DNA of 64,000 nt from Prochlorococcus marinus XMU1402. GTDB taxonomy: Bacteria > Cyanobacteriota > Cyanobacteriia > PCC-6307 > Cyanobiaceae. Position 1 is the first letter of the stretch, and each line of letters starts with the position of its first letter. The translations under genes were made by a program, and so were the position numbers. Positions 8,832-26,880 of the stretch are shown piece by piece. The notes below the pieces were generated by a model that searched no databases, was not told the origin of the DNA, and was given only the letters and a program-made list of their open reading frames with translations. The stretch is from assembly GCF_017696205.1 (NCBI RefSeq), contig NZ_JAAORD010000002.1, positions 372,001 through 436,000 of the forward strand. Direction: 5' to 3'.

Positions 8832-9191
8832 TTAGTGCTTATTCATTCTCGGTGGCTTTCCAAATGTTTGAAACATATCCCTATCGAGACTATTCTCTAG
8901 ATCATCTAATTCTTCGAATTTGACCCAATGAATACAATCAACAGGGCATGTATCTATTGCTTCTTGTATAACATCAGAGCTATCTCCATCTTGCCTAATA
9001 GCTCGACTTCTACCATGAAATTCATCAACAGTGAAAGTGTTCGAAGCGACGTGAACACAGTACTGACAACCAATACACTTTGCTTCATCAACCCATACAG
9101 CTTTTTCGGCTAACTTACCACCCAAAACGGGCTCATAGCCTGTAATCTCAATATTTTCTTCGGTATTATGAAATGGATCCGTAAAATCCAT
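8832..9191 (-). CDS. Ferredoxin with one 4Fe-4S-type cluster
   Basis: A 119-residue soluble electron carrier. Cysteines C39, C42 and C45 (CIGCQYC) and C82 in TCPVDC form one cluster site, with a fifth cysteine at C86. The third cysteine is followed by V-H-V rather than the CP of two-cluster ferredoxins, so a single [4Fe-4S] (or possibly [3Fe-4S]) cluster is expected. The acidic, hydrophilic N-terminus has no signal peptide. It sits 9 nt after ycf35 and 10 nt before the aldo/keto reductase, suggesting a shared redox role. Distinct from the plant-type [2Fe-2S] photosynthetic ferredoxin. Confidence 0.88.
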   Translation of the reverse strand: MDFTDPFHNTEENIEITGYEPVLGGKLAEKAVWVDEAKCIGCQYCVHVASNTFTVDEFHGRSRAIRQDGDSSDVIQEAIDTCPVDCIHWVKFEELDDLENSLDRDMFQTFGKPPRMNKH

Positions 9192-9200
9192 ATCTTGGCA

Positions 9201-9593
9201 TTAGTTTTCCCACTTAGTTAAGACCAATTCAATAGAACCATCATTTTTATTTTTTTGCTCTACGATTTGATATCCATCTTCTTGAGTTTTAGAAACAATT
9301 GTTTGGTAAGCATACATTTGTGTAACTTTAGAGATAAATCTTTCTACTGGAATCTCAAATTTCCATAGATCAAGGTCAGTAACTAATTCATATGCATTAG
9401 AATTATTATCCCATTTAAATCCAACTTGGGTATCACCAGGTAAATTCATGCTTATATCAACGGCTGTGAATTGACCTTTATATCCTTTTACAAACTTATC
9501 TTCTTGATTAATACTATAACCGAAATGATTTAAAGCTTTAATTAATGGCTCTGCTTCTTTGAGCTGGGTTTTAATCGTACTAAAATGTGACAT
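9201..9593 (-). CDS. ycf35: DUF1257 protein, Ycf35 homologue
   Basis: 130 residues starting MSHFSTIKTQL, the family hallmark of DUF1257, which in red algal plastid genomes is ycf35. The function is unproven. The protein is soluble, with no cysteine or recognisable catalytic motif. It overlaps the DUF2997 gene by 14 nt upstream and precedes the ferredoxin by 9 nt, a cluster I recall as common in cyanobacteria. Retention in plastids implies a role tied to oxygenic photosynthesis or plastid metabolism. Confidence 0.85.
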   Translation of the reverse strand: MSHFSTIKTQLKEAEPLIKALNHFGYSINQEDKFVKGYKGQFTAVDISMNLPGDTQVGFKWDNNSNAYELVTDLDLWKFEIPVERFISKVTQMYAYQTIVSKTQEDGYQIVEQKNKNDGSIELVLTKWEN

Positions 9594-9795
9594 TAGATTC
9601 GTTATTTAATTGTGTTAAGTTTTCACTTTGATTAGAGAGGAAAGCATCAGATGTTTTATTCATTACTGTTACTTTACCGAGAGCGTTTTCGAGATTCTTT
9701 GTAGCTTCATTGCATGAATTACCAATAAATCCCTCAACAGTCTCTTCAACCCTTCCGTCTTGATGAATTTTGAATCTCAATGTTTTTTGAGGCAT
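9580..9795 (-). CDS. Small DUF2997 family protein
   Basis: 71 residues from the ATG at 9795 (MPQKTLRFKIHQDGRVEE). An in-frame TTG three codons upstream at 9804 is possible but falls inside a palindrome. The KFKIxxDGRVEE-type N-terminus and the following segment containing one cysteine fit DUF2997, a small cyanobacterial family of unknown function. It is the first gene of the operon with ycf35 (14-nt overlap), ferredoxin and aldo/keto reductase. Confidence 0.78.
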   Translation of the reverse strand: MPQKTLRFKIHQDGRVEETVEGFIGNSCNEATKNLENALGKVTVMNKTSDAFLSNQSENLTQLNNESNVTF

Positions 9796-9802
9796 TAAAT
9801 TC

Positions 9803-9817
9803 AAGTACTTAGTACTT
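9803..9817. promoter_or_regulatory. Perfect 7+1+7 palindrome in the leader of the DUF2997-ycf35-ferredoxin operon
   Basis: The sequence AAGTACT-T-AGTACTT is an exact inverted repeat 7 nt upstream of the DUF2997 ATG. On the minus strand a TATATA (complement of 9824-9829) lies just upstream and could be the -10 element, which would put the start of transcription inside or next to the palindrome. This is the arrangement of a repressor operator. The GTAC half-sites are 3 nt apart, so it matches neither the cyanobacterial LexA box (4 nt) nor the NtcA box (GTA-N8-TAC). Confidence 0.45.
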
Positions 9818-9945
9818 TTACTTTATATAGAATAACGAAAATATTTTGTTTCAGTTGGTACAAGTTAAATAATTTTAATTTTTATATTGAATATCTGATA
9901 AATAATTTTTTTTTTGCAAAGTTCTAGTAAAAAAATTTAGTTTTT

Positions 9946-10713
9946 TTAATTATAAAAACCTTGCATACCCATTGAATCCAAGGCTGTTTTTGCTTCTTCC
10001 ATAACAGATGGCTCCTTATCGAAAAGGGCTATTTTGGTACATTCATCAACGAAACTTTCTTGATATGTATTATCTAATTTTTCATACAGCCTGCACAATG
10101 ACCAGATGCAATTACTTCTTACACCAGATTCATTATCAATCTTTAAACTTATAAAAAGTTGTTCTGCTGCTAACTGAGCGTTTTCGAAAGAAACATTTCC
10201 AATTTCAGCTAAAGAACTAGATGACCATAACCTTACTGCAGCCACATCATTCTTTAAAGCACTAATTAATGGCTTTAAAACAATTTGGTCATCATAATTA
10301 GCTAAGCTCCACGCAGTTGCCCTTCTCACATAAGCATTATCATCAGTCTCCAATAGACTGACAAGTTTCTTAACTGCGCTAGGGCATGGATTACGACCTA
10401 AAGCATATACTGCACTCATTCTCTCAACAGGACAAGGTTGATCGAGTAATGGTAACAAAAGGGGGAAAGATCTTTTATCTCTATATTCACAAAATATTCT
10501 TAAGCCTTGTATTCTCTCTTCTCTGTTGCCTTCAAGCATTTTTAAAGCTTCATTGCACTCTTGAGTTATGTTTAAACCTTTTGAAAAATTATCTTCATCA
10601 ATTTGCTCTAAAGGATCTATTTCAATCTCTAAAGCCAATTCTTTAGCCAAAATATCTGGATCAACTGCAATTTCAGCAAGGCTTTCTTTTTTAGGATCCT
10701 TATTTTGTGTCAT
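9946..10713 (-). CDS. HEAT-repeat protein, phycobilin-lyase-like / IaiH-like
   Basis: 255 residues from ATG 10713 (a TTG two codons upstream is less likely). After an acidic N-terminus of ~55 residues come about five tandem HEAT-like repeats, recognisable by REERIQGLRIF, PVERMSAVYALG, AYVRRATAWSLA and AAVRLWSSSSLAEIG. This fold is shared by the E/F-type phycobilin lyases and by IaiH, a HEAT protein reported to bind the iron-sulfur scaffold IscA in Synechocystis. As high-light Prochlorococcus lacks phycobilisomes, an adaptor role like IaiH is the more plausible reading. That is inference. Confidence 0.72.
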   Translation of the reverse strand: MTQNKDPKKESLAEIAVDPDILAKELALEIEIDPLEQIDEDNFSKGLNITQECNEALKMLEGNREERIQGLRIFCEYRDKRSFPLLLPLLDQPCPVERMSAVYALGRNPCPSAVKKLVSLLETDDNAYVRRATAWSLANYDDQIVLKPLISALKNDVAAVRLWSSSSLAEIGNVSFENAQLAAEQLFISLKIDNESGVRSNCIWSLCRLYEKLDNTYQESFVDECTKIALFDKEPSVMEEAKTALDSMGMQGFYN

Positions 10714-10731
10714 TTTCAAATACTAAAAATA

Positions 10732-10857
10732 TTAATTCATGGGGGCAGGCGACATCATATCTCCTGGCAACCAAATTCTTGCACTAACTGCAAAGAAGGC
10801 AATCCCAAAAAGTGCAACGATAGCGAAAGGTAAAACTTTTGTCTTAATAAAACCCAA
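10732..10857 (-). CDS. 41-residue single-span membrane peptide, unknown
   Basis: A small frame between rlmN and the HEAT gene. It reads LGFIKTKVLPF, then a hydrophobic span of about 18 residues, then ARIWLPGDMM and a short proline-rich tail. The pattern of a basic N-terminus, one transmembrane helix and a short polar tail resembles the small accessory subunits of thylakoid complexes. There is no ATG; TTG at 10857 is the only common start before a TAA further upstream. It fills a gap that would otherwise be long for this genome. I do not recognise the family. Confidence 0.55.
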   Translation of the reverse strand: MGFIKTKVLPFAIVALFGIAFFAVSARIWLPGDMMSPAPMN

Positions 10858-10923
10858 AGATTTAAAATTAATTAAGTCAATAATAACCTGTTTAATATAC
10901 TTTTAAAAATTTTTCCTTGGTTA

Positions 10924-11982
<1,059 letters not shown>

Positions 11983-11999
11983 TTAGTTCAGAACTATTT

Positions 12000-12170
<171 letters not shown>

Positions 12171-12205
12171 TTATTCTAGTAACTAAAAATAATAATAGAT
12201 AATAT

Positions 12206-18272
<6,067 letters not shown>

Positions 18273-18293
18273 TTAAAAGTTTTAATCAAGTAT

Positions 18294-21200
18294 TTAATCT
18301 TCCTCATATTCAGAGGTTCCAAGTGATTCGTAAGTTGGTCTAGATGGAGTATTCCTTCTCGGATTTATATCTTGCATTAAATCAACCTCTTTTCCTTCAT
18401 CTGTATAGACCCCAATATCTAGTCCTAGAGATTGTAATTCTCTCATAAGAACTTTGAATGACTCAGGAGTACCAGGTCTTGGAATTGGTTTACCTTTGAC
18501 GATTGCATTTAGAGCTTCATTTCTTCCTTGCATATCATCAGATTTTACAGTTAATAGTTCTTGTAGAGTATATGCTGCTCCATATGCTTCAAGTGCCCAT
18601 ACTTCCATTTCTCCAAGCCTTTGTCCACCCTGTTGAGCTTTACCACCCAATGGTTGCTGTGTAACGAGAGAGTAAGGACCAGTAGATCTGGCATGAATTT
18701 TGTCATCCACCAAATGAACTAACTTAAGGAAATGCGAGTATCCGACTGCAACTGGCTGATCAAAAGGTTCTCCTGTTCTACCATCTTTAAGTAACAATTT
18801 GCCTGGATCTTCAGGATTGTAAACCCATGCTTTACCTGGCTGTTTTGAGGCTTCCTCTAAAAATGCTTGAACAGTCTGATGTGATTTTTCAGCACCATAC
18901 ATTTCATCAAATGGTACAACTTTAACCCTACAATTTAAGTTTGAAGCTGCCCAACCCATCAATAATTCAAAAACTTGACCCACGTTCATTCTACTTGGAA
19001 CTCCTAAAGGATTAAGAACAATATCTACTGGAGTTCCATCAGGAAGATAAGGCATATCTTCTCTAGGTAAGATTCTGCTAATAATACCTTTATTACCATG
19101 CCTACCAGCCATTTTATCGCCTACTTGGATTTTCCTTCTCTGGGCCACATAAACTCTAACAACCATATTTGCCCCTGGAGGTAATTCATCACCTTGTTCT
19201 CTAGTGTAAATTCGAACATCCAAAACTCTTCCCTTTTCAGTCTTTGGGACCCTAAGGGAGTTGTCTCTAACATCACGAGCTTTTTCTCCGAAAATCGCTC
19301 TCAAAAGTTTTTCCTCAGGAGGTTGGTCTGATTCCCCTTTTGGTGTAACTTTTCCTACAAGGATATCTCCACTCTCTACAAAAGCACCAATCCTAATTAT
19401 TCCCATTTCATCAAGATTATTCAAGCTATCTTCAGAAATATTGGGAATTTCTCTTGTAATTTCTTCTGGTCCTAACTTTGTTTGTCTTGCCTCAATTTCA
19501 TATTTTTCAATATGTACTGATGTATATAAATCATCAGTTACCATCCTCTCGCTCACAAGAATTGCATCTTCATAGTTGTATCCTTCCCATGGCATATATG
19601 CAATTAAGACATTCTGGCCTAATGCTATTTCTCCACCTTCACAAGCTGATCCATCTGCCAACACTTGCCCAGATATAACTTGATCTCCAATTTTTACAAT
19701 AGGTCTTTGGTTTAGGCAGGTATCTTGATTTGATCTTTGATATTTTTGAAGATAATGAAAATGTTCGTTGCCATCATCATCTTTAATAACTATCTCATTA
19801 GCGTCTACATAAGATACAGTCCCATTAACTTTTGTAATAGGTACCATTCCAGAATCTCTTGCAACCTGAGATTCTAGACCTGTGCCCACCAAAGGACGTT
19901 CTGGTCTAAGCAATGGAACGGCTTGTCGTTGCATATTTGATCCCATCAAAGCTCTATTTGCATCATCGTGTTCCAAAAAGGGAATGAGTGAAGTTGCAAC
20001 TGAAATTACCTGAACAGGAGAAAGTTGAACATAATCAACTTGATGAGGAGGGACTTTTTCAAAATCTTGCCTATATCTCACCGGTATTAAATTTGCGAGT
20101 ATATTCCCATCCTTATCAGTTGCAACATCTCCTGGGGCAACCCTACACTCATCTTCTAGATCAGCAGAAAGGTAAACAGGATTACCTTCTTTGTTAACCT
20201 TTCCATTATTAACTTCCCAAAAAGGAGTTTCAATGAAACCATATTCGTTAACTCTTGCATGTGTAGCTAAAGAATTTATAAGTCCTGCATTCGGACCTTC
20301 AGGTGTCTCAATAGGACATAATCGTCCATAATGTGATGGATGAATATCTCTCACTGCAAAGCCTGCTCTTTCTCGTGTTAAACCACCAGGACCTAATGCC
20401 GAGATTCTTCTCTTATGTGTTAATTCAGCTAAAGGATTAGTTTGATCCATAAATTGGCTTAATTGACTGGATCCGAAAAACTCTTTTATTGCAGCCACCA
20501 AAGGTTTAGGATTGACTAGTTGAGCAGGAGTAAGAGAATCTGTTTCTCCAACAGTCATTCTTTCTTTGATAATCCTTTCTAAACGATTAAGTCCTACTCT
20601 TACTTGATTTTGAAGAAGTTCTCCTACAGATCTAACCCTTCGGTTACCAAGATGGTCAATATCATCCAAACTTACACCGCCAATATCCAATTCCAAGTTT
20701 ATTAGGTAATCAATAGTGGAAAGAACATCTTCATGTGTAAGTGTTCTCACTTCATCTGGTACAGTAAGCCTCAATTTTTTATTTATTTTATATCTTCCAA
20801 CTCGGCCTAAATCATATCTTTTTGGATCAAAAAATCTGCTTTGTAATAGTTGTTGTCCACCAGAAACAGAGGGTGGTTCCCCAGGACGTAGCTTCTTATA
20901 GAGCTCAAGTAAGGCCTGATCTTCTGAGTTTATACCTTCTTCATTGGCTGACTCAATTGAGCTTTGATAAAACTCAGGATGCCGAAGTTTATCAACCACA
21001 TCATTATCAGAAAGTCCCATTGCTCTCATGAGAACATGAGCATTGATTTTTCTAGTTTTATCGACTCTTACATAGAGTAAATTATTTTTATCCGTCTCGA
21101 ATTTTAACCATGCGCCCCTATTAGGAATAACGCTGGCATTGTAAGTTCTTCGCCCATTTTTATCTTGTTCATCTTTAAAATATACTCCTGGACTTCTAAC

Positions 21201-21587
21201 AATTTGGTTAACAATTACTCTTTCAGCTCCATTAATGATAAAAGTTCCTCTTTCTGTCATTAAAGGTAATTCCCCAATAAATACCTCTTGTTCTTTAATT
21301 TCTCCTGTCTCTTTATTAATTAGTCTGCAAGTTACATACATTTGAGAAGCAAATGTCGCATCTCTTCTTTTAGCTTCTTCAACATCATGTCTAGGTCTTT
21401 TTAACCTATATTCTTCTCCAATAAAATGTAATTCTAATTTACCTGTGTAATCAGATATTGGAGAAAAATTTTGTAATTCCTCTATTAAACCTTTTTCCAA
21501 AAACCATTTAAAGCTTGCTCTTTGTACTTCAACCAAATCTGGTAGATAAGTAGCTGTTTTTGCTACTTGTAAAGCGCTACTGCTCAT
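18294..21587 (-). CDS. rpoB: RNA polymerase beta subunit
   Basis: 1097 residues. Shows classic RpoB blocks: [27 protein letters not shown] around the rifampicin pocket, [29 protein letters not shown], and the [10 protein letters not shown] active-site segment. The compact length without the large E. coli insertions is typical of cyanobacteria. First gene of rpoB-rpoC1-rpoC2. In the rifampicin region the serine in [11 protein letters not shown] is present, as in sensitive enzymes. Confidence 0.98.
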   Translation of the reverse strand: MSSSALQVAKTATYLPDLVEVQRASFKWFLEKGLIEELQNFSPISDYTGKLELHFIGEEYRLKRPRHDVEEAKRRDATFASQMYVTCRLINKETGEIKEQEVFIGELPLMTERGTFIINGAERVIVNQIVRSPGVYFKDEQDKNGRRTYNASVIPNRGAWLKFETDKNNLLYVRVDKTRKINAHVLMRAMGLSDNDVVDKLRHPEFYQSSIESANEEGINSEDQALLELYKKLRPGEPPSVSGGQQLLQSRFFDPKRYDLGRVGRYKINKKLRLTVPDEVRTLTHEDVLSTIDYLINLELDIGGVSLDDIDHLGNRRVRSVGELLQNQVRVGLNRLERIIKERMTVGETDSLTPAQLVNPKPLVAAIKEFFGSSQLSQFMDQTNPLAELTHKRRISALGPGGLTRERAGFAVRDIHPSHYGRLCPIETPEGPNAGLINSLATHARVNEYGFIETPFWEVNNGKVNKEGNPVYLSADLEDECRVAPGDVATDKDGNILANLIPVRYRQDFEKVPPHQVDYVQLSPVQVISVATSLIPFLEHDDANRALMGSNMQRQAVPLLRPERPLVGTGLESQVARDSGMVPITKVNGTVSYVDANEIVIKDDDGNEHFHYLQKYQRSNQDTCLNQRPIVKIGDQVISGQVLADGSACEGGEIALGQNVLIAYMPWEGYNYEDAILVSERMVTDDLYTSVHIEKYEIEARQTKLGPEEITREIPNISEDSLNNLDEMGIIRIGAFVESGDILVGKVTPKGESDQPPEEKLLRAIFGEKARDVRDNSLRVPKTEKGRVLDVRIYTREQGDELPPGANMVVRVYVAQRRKIQVGDKMAGRHGNKGIISRILPREDMPYLPDGTPVDIVLNPLGVPSRMNVGQVFELLMGWAASNLNCRVKVVPFDEMYGAEKSHQTVQAFLEEASKQPGKAWVYNPEDPGKLLLKDGRTGEPFDQPVAVGYSHFLKLVHLVDDKIHARSTGPYSLVTQQPLGGKAQQGGQRLGEMEVWALEAYGAAYTLQELLTVKSDDMQGRNEALNAIVKGKPIPRPGTPESFKVLMRELQSLGLDIGVYTDEGKEVDLMQDINPRRNTPSRPTYESLGTSEYEED

Positions 21588-21822
21588 CCAAGAAAACCTG
21601 CGATTTTGTGAGATTTACTATTTACCTTAAATCTACTCAATAATTATTTTTTTAACTTTTCTTTTTATTTGAAATCAATCATTAAATCTCGATTTCAACA
21701 AAAAATCAATTTATTAAAAACAAAAAAATTGATCTTTCTAGTCGCAAAACTGTTACCTTAGAAAGTTAAAACTAAAAATTAAGAAAATTTTCCAGTAATT
21801 CCTAATAATAGCAGCTGATATG
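21588..21822. promoter_or_regulatory. rpoB leader and upstream region
   Basis: 235 bp of noncoding AT-rich DNA between tatD and rpoB. On the minus strand a perfect -35-like TTGACA (complement of 21821-21826) overlaps the tatD stop, but no good -10 is seen at normal spacing. A weak dyad TGAAATC (21670-21676) / GATTTCA (21691-21697) lies about 90 nt upstream of rpoB. I see no open reading frame. It probably holds the main rpoB promoter and an untranslated leader. Confidence 0.35.
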
Positions 21823-22617
21823 TCAAATTAACAAGTCAAATTTAAACAAATCTTCAGCATTCTTAAATGACTCTTTGGCAATTGTTTTTAATTGAGTAGA
21901 TCTAAGATCTGCCATAAATTTGGCTACATTTTCAACAAATGCAGGTTCATTTCTTTTACCTCTGTGAGGAACAGGCGCTAAAAAGGGCGAGTCGGTTTCA
22001 ATTAAGTATTTATCATTAGGAACTATCTTGGCACATTCATGAATTGCAATTGCTTTTGGGAAAGTCACTATCCCACTAAAACTTATATAAAAACCAAGAT
22101 CCAAGAATTGCTTCATTTCTCTTGGAGTTCCTGTCCAACAATGAAGTACTCCTTTAGGACATTTACCTCTTTTAGAGAGACTATTACATATATCAATCAT
22201 GTCATTTGCAGCATCTCTGCAATGAATAATTACAGGCAAATTTAGTTCATAAGCCAACTCCATTTGCGGAATAAGAGCATCAATTTGTTGAGTTTTATTA
22301 TTACTTTTAAAAAAATCCAAGCCTAGTTCTCCAACCGCAACAACTTTTCTATCTTCTTGAGCTGATTTTTTTAAAATAGACTTGGAACTTAGTTCCCATT
22401 TTTGTGCCTCTAGCGGATGCAACCCCACTGAATAATAAATCTCATTAAATTTTTGGGATATTTTTTTTAATTTAGGAATTTCTTTTAATTCACAACAAGC
22501 ATGAACCAACTTTTTTATACCTTTTGAACGCAACCTTTCAACAACATCTTCAAGGTCTTCTTCAAAATTTTCGAATATTAAATGACAGTGTGAATCTATG
22601 AGTTCAATATCGCTCAT
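21823..22617 (-). CDS. tatD: TatD family metal-dependent deoxyribonuclease
   Basis: 264 residues of the amidohydrolase-fold TatD family. Visible metal-ligand motifs are DSHCHL at the N-terminus, VGELGLDF, IIHCRDA, LHCWTG and ETDSPFL, in the correct order. TatD proteins act as Mg-dependent 3'-5' exonucleases in repair and apoptosis-like degradation; the exact role here is not known. It lies 16 nt downstream of rpsT and upstream of rpoB. Confidence 0.92.
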   Translation of the reverse strand: MSDIELIDSHCHLIFENFEEDLEDVVERLRSKGIKKLVHACCELKEIPKLKKISQKFNEIYYSVGLHPLEAQKWELSSKSILKKSAQEDRKVVAVGELGLDFFKSNNKTQQIDALIPQMELAYELNLPVIIHCRDAANDMIDICNSLSKRGKCPKGVLHCWTGTPREMKQFLDLGFYISFSGIVTFPKAIAIHECAKIVPNDKYLIETDSPFLAPVPHRGKRNEPAFVENVAKFMADLRSTQLKTIAKESFKNAEDLFKFDLLI

Positions 22618-22633
22618 AATTTTGATCTGTTTA

Positions 22634-22927
22634 TTAATTAGTCGTGAGTGTATTTTTTACAATGTTATTGATTTTTGATTTCTTATTAGCCCCATTATTC
22701 TTATGTAGAACATTTTTTTTGACTGCTTTATCAATTAAACTAAAAGTCTTATTAAGAGTTTTTTTAATTAAATTTTTATTCTCTTCGCTAGGATCTTTTT
22801 TAAATTTTGTACAATTTTCTAAAGTTCTTTTAGTCAAAGTCTTAACTGTAGATTTGTATGATTTATTAATTAAACGATTTCTTTCCGCAATTTGTATTCT
22901 CTTTTTTGCTGATTTGTTATTGGCCAC
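22634..22927 (-). CDS. rpsT: 30S ribosomal protein S20
   Basis: 97 residues starting ANNKSAKKRI, the canonical S20 N-terminus, so I start at the GTG at 22927. A second GTG three codons upstream (22936) would add SQV-type residues not seen in homologues. The protein is lysine-rich, with the helical bundle pattern of S20 binding 16S rRNA. It is the first gene of the long minus-strand run towards rpoB. Confidence 0.94.
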   Translation of the reverse strand: MANNKSAKKRIQIAERNRLINKSYKSTVKTLTKRTLENCTKFKKDPSEENKNLIKKTLNKTFSLIDKAVKKNVLHKNNGANKKSKINNIVKNTLTTN

Positions 22928-22988
22928 TTGAGACACATAAATATAAGATTTTAATCATAACAAATAAATCGACAACTTATCAATCCTA

Positions 22989-22994
22989 TATAAT
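22989..22994 (+). promoter_or_regulatory. Candidate -10 element of hisD, inside a dyad
   Basis: A perfect TATAAT lies 55 nt upstream of the hisD ATG in the 113-bp divergent space with rpsT. It is enclosed by an inverted repeat, AATCCT (22982-22987) and AGGATT (23002-23007), which could be an operator covering the start site. No good -35 is visible. Confidence 0.35.
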
Positions 22995-23049
22995 TTAAAT
23001 AAGGATTAAATTTGGACTTGTGCCTTTCAATTAATAAAAAACTAAAAAT

Positions 23050-24336
23050 ATGAAGATCGTAAGTAATAAAAAAGAAGCTTTCCAAGAACTACGAAGGATC
23101 TCTAATAGAACTAATTTAGAAAACAATACCAAGATAAATTTAATTGTCGAAGAAATTCTTCAAGATGTAAAAACTAATGGAGATATAGCTGTAGAAAAAT
23201 ATACAAAAAAGTTTGATGGTTTCAATCCTAAACCTATGCAAATAAAGGCGAATGATTTAAAAGATGCATGGAATAGAATTGATAGCAATTTAAAGTGCGC
23301 ACTTCAGGTAGCACATAAAAGAATTAAGAAATTCCATGAAAAAGAAATTCCATCATCCTTCTCTATAAAAGGTGAACATGGTGATACAGTTCAAAGAATA
23401 TGGAGGCCAGTAAAAAATGCAGGAATTTATATTCCTGGAGGCAGAGCTGCTTATCCAAGTACAGTATTAATGAATGCGATACCTGCAAAAGTAGCTGGTG
23501 TAGAAGAAATTATCATGGTATCTCCAGGTAATAGAGAAGGAAGGGTTGATGAAACTGTTTTAGCTGCAGCTTACTTATCAGGAATTAATAAAGTTTTTAG
23601 AATTGGAGGAGCTCAAGCAATTGGAGCTTTAGCATTTGGTACAAAACAAATTGATAAAGTCGATGTTATTTCAGGTCCAGGTAACATTTATGTAACTACC
23701 GCCAAAAAATTAATTTACGGTTCTACAGGTATTGATTCCTTAGCAGGTCCAAGTGAGATATTAATTATTGCAGATGAAACCGCAAAAAGTACTCATATAG
23801 CCTCTGATTTACTTGCACAAGCAGAACATGATCCCTTAGCTTCATCAATACTTCTGACTACATCACAAGAGCAAGCTAAAGAAGTTTTAAAAGACGTTTA
23901 TAAAAAAATAGATGATCATCCAAGAAAAGAAATTTGTATGGAATCAATAAAAAATTGGGGATTAATTGCTATTTGTGAAAATCATGAATCATGTATTGAA
24001 CTAAGCAATAACTTTGCTCCAGAGCATCTAGAAATTTTAGCTTTTGATCCAAAAAAGATTCTTGACGGTATAGAGAATGCAGGAGCAATATTTTTAGGAA
24101 AATGGACACCCGAAGCAGTAGGAGATTACCTGGCCGGACCAAATCATACTTTACCTACATCAGGAAATTCAAGGTTTAGTGGATCTTTAGGAGTTGAAAC
24201 TTTTATGAAAAATACTTCAATAATAGAATTTAATGAAGAAAGTTTAAAAGTTAACAGTCTTGATATTATTAACCTTGCTAAAAGTGAAGGATTACATAGT
24301 CACGCCAATTCAGTACAAATAAGGTTTAAGGATTAG
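23050..24336 (+). CDS. hisD: Histidinol dehydrogenase
   Basis: Catalyses the last two steps of histidine synthesis, NAD-dependent oxidation of L-histidinol to histidine. 428 residues. Signature segments visible are [43 protein letters not shown] (with the Zn-ligand histidine) and NHTLPTSG near the C-terminus. It stands alone here, with no other his genes nearby. Its stop overlaps that of the convergent rpiA gene by 4 nt. Confidence 0.96.
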   Translation: MKIVSNKKEAFQELRRISNRTNLENNTKINLIVEEILQDVKTNGDIAVEKYTKKFDGFNPKPMQIKANDLKDAWNRIDSNLKCALQVAHKRIKKFHEKEIPSSFSIKGEHGDTVQRIWRPVKNAGIYIPGGRAAYPSTVLMNAIPAKVAGVEEIIMVSPGNREGRVDETVLAAAYLSGINKVFRIGGAQAIGALAFGTKQIDKVDVISGPGNIYVTTAKKLIYGSTGIDSLAGPSEILIIADETAKSTHIASDLLAQAEHDPLASSILLTTSQEQAKEVLKDVYKKIDDHPRKEICMESIKNWGLIAICENHESCIELSNNFAPEHLEILAFDPKKILDGIENAGAIFLGKWTPEAVGDYLAGPNHTLPTSGNSRFSGSLGVETFMKNTSIIEFNEESLKVNSLDIINLAKSEGLHSHANSVQIRFKD

Positions 24337-25046
24337 CCCACTTTTGAGGGAGAAAAAACAACTGGAATATTGTTTTCAATTTTACCAACCAATACTTTGT
24401 CTGTAAGATCAACAAACAATCCGTTTTCTAATACACCCGGAATATTATTTATAGTCATTTCAATCTCTTTTGGATTCTTAATACCATCATTAAACAATAC
24501 ATCTAAAATTAAGTTACCTTGATCAGTCACTATCGGGCCTGCTTTTTTGGTGGCCATTCTTAGAGTAGATATACCATTCATTTTTGAAATCGATTCCTGC
24601 ACTTGTTTCCAAGCATTGGGAAGAACCTCTACCGGCAAGGGAAAAGATCGATTTAAATTTTGTACAAGTTTGGTTTCGTCAACAACAATTAGCAATTTAT
24701 TAGCCTTAGATGCAACTAACTTTTCCCTGACATGGCATGCTCCTCCCCCTTTTATCAATTGAAATCTAGGATCAACTTCATCTGCTCCATCAATAGCTAA
24801 ATCGATTTGAGAAACAGAAGCTAAATCAATAAGTGGGATATCGAGTTGAAGTGCTAAAACTTCTGACTGAAAGGAAGTTGCAACACCTCTTATATTTTGC
24901 AGTTTTCCAGAACGAATATTATCAGCGAGACTTTTTATCATAAGAGCGGCTGTAGATCCAGATCCTAATCCAAGGATCATGTGACTTTTAACCTCTTGAA
25001 TTGCTGCATCAGCAACTATTTTTTTCATCTGAGTTTGTGAATCCAA
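24333..25046 (-). CDS. rpiA: Ribose-5-phosphate isomerase A
   Basis: Interconverts ribose-5-phosphate and ribulose-5-phosphate in the Calvin cycle and pentose phosphate pathway. 237 residues with GLGSGSTA (phosphate loop), DGADEVD (catalytic Asp) and [11 protein letters not shown] (catalytic Glu and Lys). The start given is a TTG; an ATG six codons downstream at 25028 (MKKIVADAA) is equally usable. It follows the htrA-like gene by 45 nt. Confidence 0.95.
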   Translation of the reverse strand: MDSQTQMKKIVADAAIQEVKSHMILGLGSGSTAALMIKSLADNIRSGKLQNIRGVATSFQSEVLALQLDIPLIDLASVSQIDLAIDGADEVDPRFQLIKGGGACHVREKLVASKANKLLIVVDETKLVQNLNRSFPLPVEVLPNAWKQVQESISKMNGISTLRMATKKAGPIVTDQGNLILDVLFNDGIKNPKEIEMTINNIPGVLENGLFVDLTDKVLVGKIENNIPVVFSPSKVG

Positions 25047-25091
25047 AATCTTTTTTTTGACTTTATAGTTTATTAAATTTCAATGGGGGAT

Positions 25092-26228
<1,137 letters not shown>

Positions 26229-26233
26229 TTATT

Positions 26234-26255
26234 TTAGATTTATAAGATAATCTAA
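26234..26255. promoter_or_regulatory. Inverted repeat ahead of the htrA-like gene
   Basis: TTAGATT (26234-26240) and AATCTAA (26249-26255) form a perfect 7-bp inverted repeat with an 8-nt spacer, 11 nt upstream of the protease ATG. It could be an operator or a leader hairpin. It is AT-only apart from one G/C pair per arm, so significance is uncertain. The rest of the 155-bp gap to rimP shows nothing clear. Confidence 0.25.
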
Positions 26256-26377
26256 TTGAAGAAACATATTATTGTTGTTTTTTTTGTTTACATCCATAAA
26301 ATAAAAAATTTTCAATTTTTATAGAAAAAACTTTTTTATATGTGAAAATTATTTTAAATTAACTTGAATAAATAAAT

Positions 26378-26845
26378 TTGAATAAAGAAAACCAACGTAA
26401 ATTGGAAACTCTGTTAAAAAGAGTGGCCAGTGTAAGGGATTTCGAAATCTGCAGTTTTAAAATAAAAACTAATCAAAATCCAATCGCTATAGAAATTATT
26501 ATAAAAAAAACTAATGAAGATGATATTTCACTTGATGATTGTGCGCTTTTTAATAGCCCAGCATCTGAAGAAATAGAAAATTCAAATCTTTTAAATTGTT
26601 CATATGTGTTAGAAATTAGTAGTCAAGGGGTCAGTGATGAATTAACCTCAGAAAGAGACTTCAAAACTTTTAAGGGTTTTCCAGTTAATGTTGAGTTAAA
26701 CCAGAAGAATTCAAAAATTAAATTTCTGAATGGTTTACTTTATGAAAAGTCTAAAGATTATTTAGCCATTAACATAAAAGGTAAGATAAAAAAAATCCCT
26801 TTGGATGAAGTACTTAAAATTAGTCTTTGTACATTGAAAGATTAA
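26378..26845 (+). CDS. rimP: Ribosome maturation factor RimP
   Basis: 155 residues, needed for 30S subunit maturation. The central region [16 protein letters not shown] and the following [28 protein letters not shown] correspond to the RimP core (LEISSPGLDRPL-F-RFxG in most bacteria), here with GVS in place of PGL. It starts at TTG 26378; no ATG exists in frame. It is the first gene of the rimP-nusA-ylxR-infB operon, the standard order in bacteria. Confidence 0.88.
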   Translation: MNKENQRKLETLLKRVASVRDFEICSFKIKTNQNPIAIEIIIKKTNEDDISLDDCALFNSPASEEIENSNLLNCSYVLEISSQGVSDELTSERDFKTFKGFPVNVELNQKNSKIKFLNGLLYEKSKDYLAINIKGKIKKIPLDEVLKISLCTLKD

Positions 26846-26880
26846 TTATTTCCACCCATAATTTAATTTTCCCATCATAG

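Noticed and set aside
9803-9817. LexA (SOS) box before DUF2997
   Set aside because: The GTAC half-sites are 3 nt apart, but the cyanobacterial LexA box needs 4, and the operon has no repair genes.
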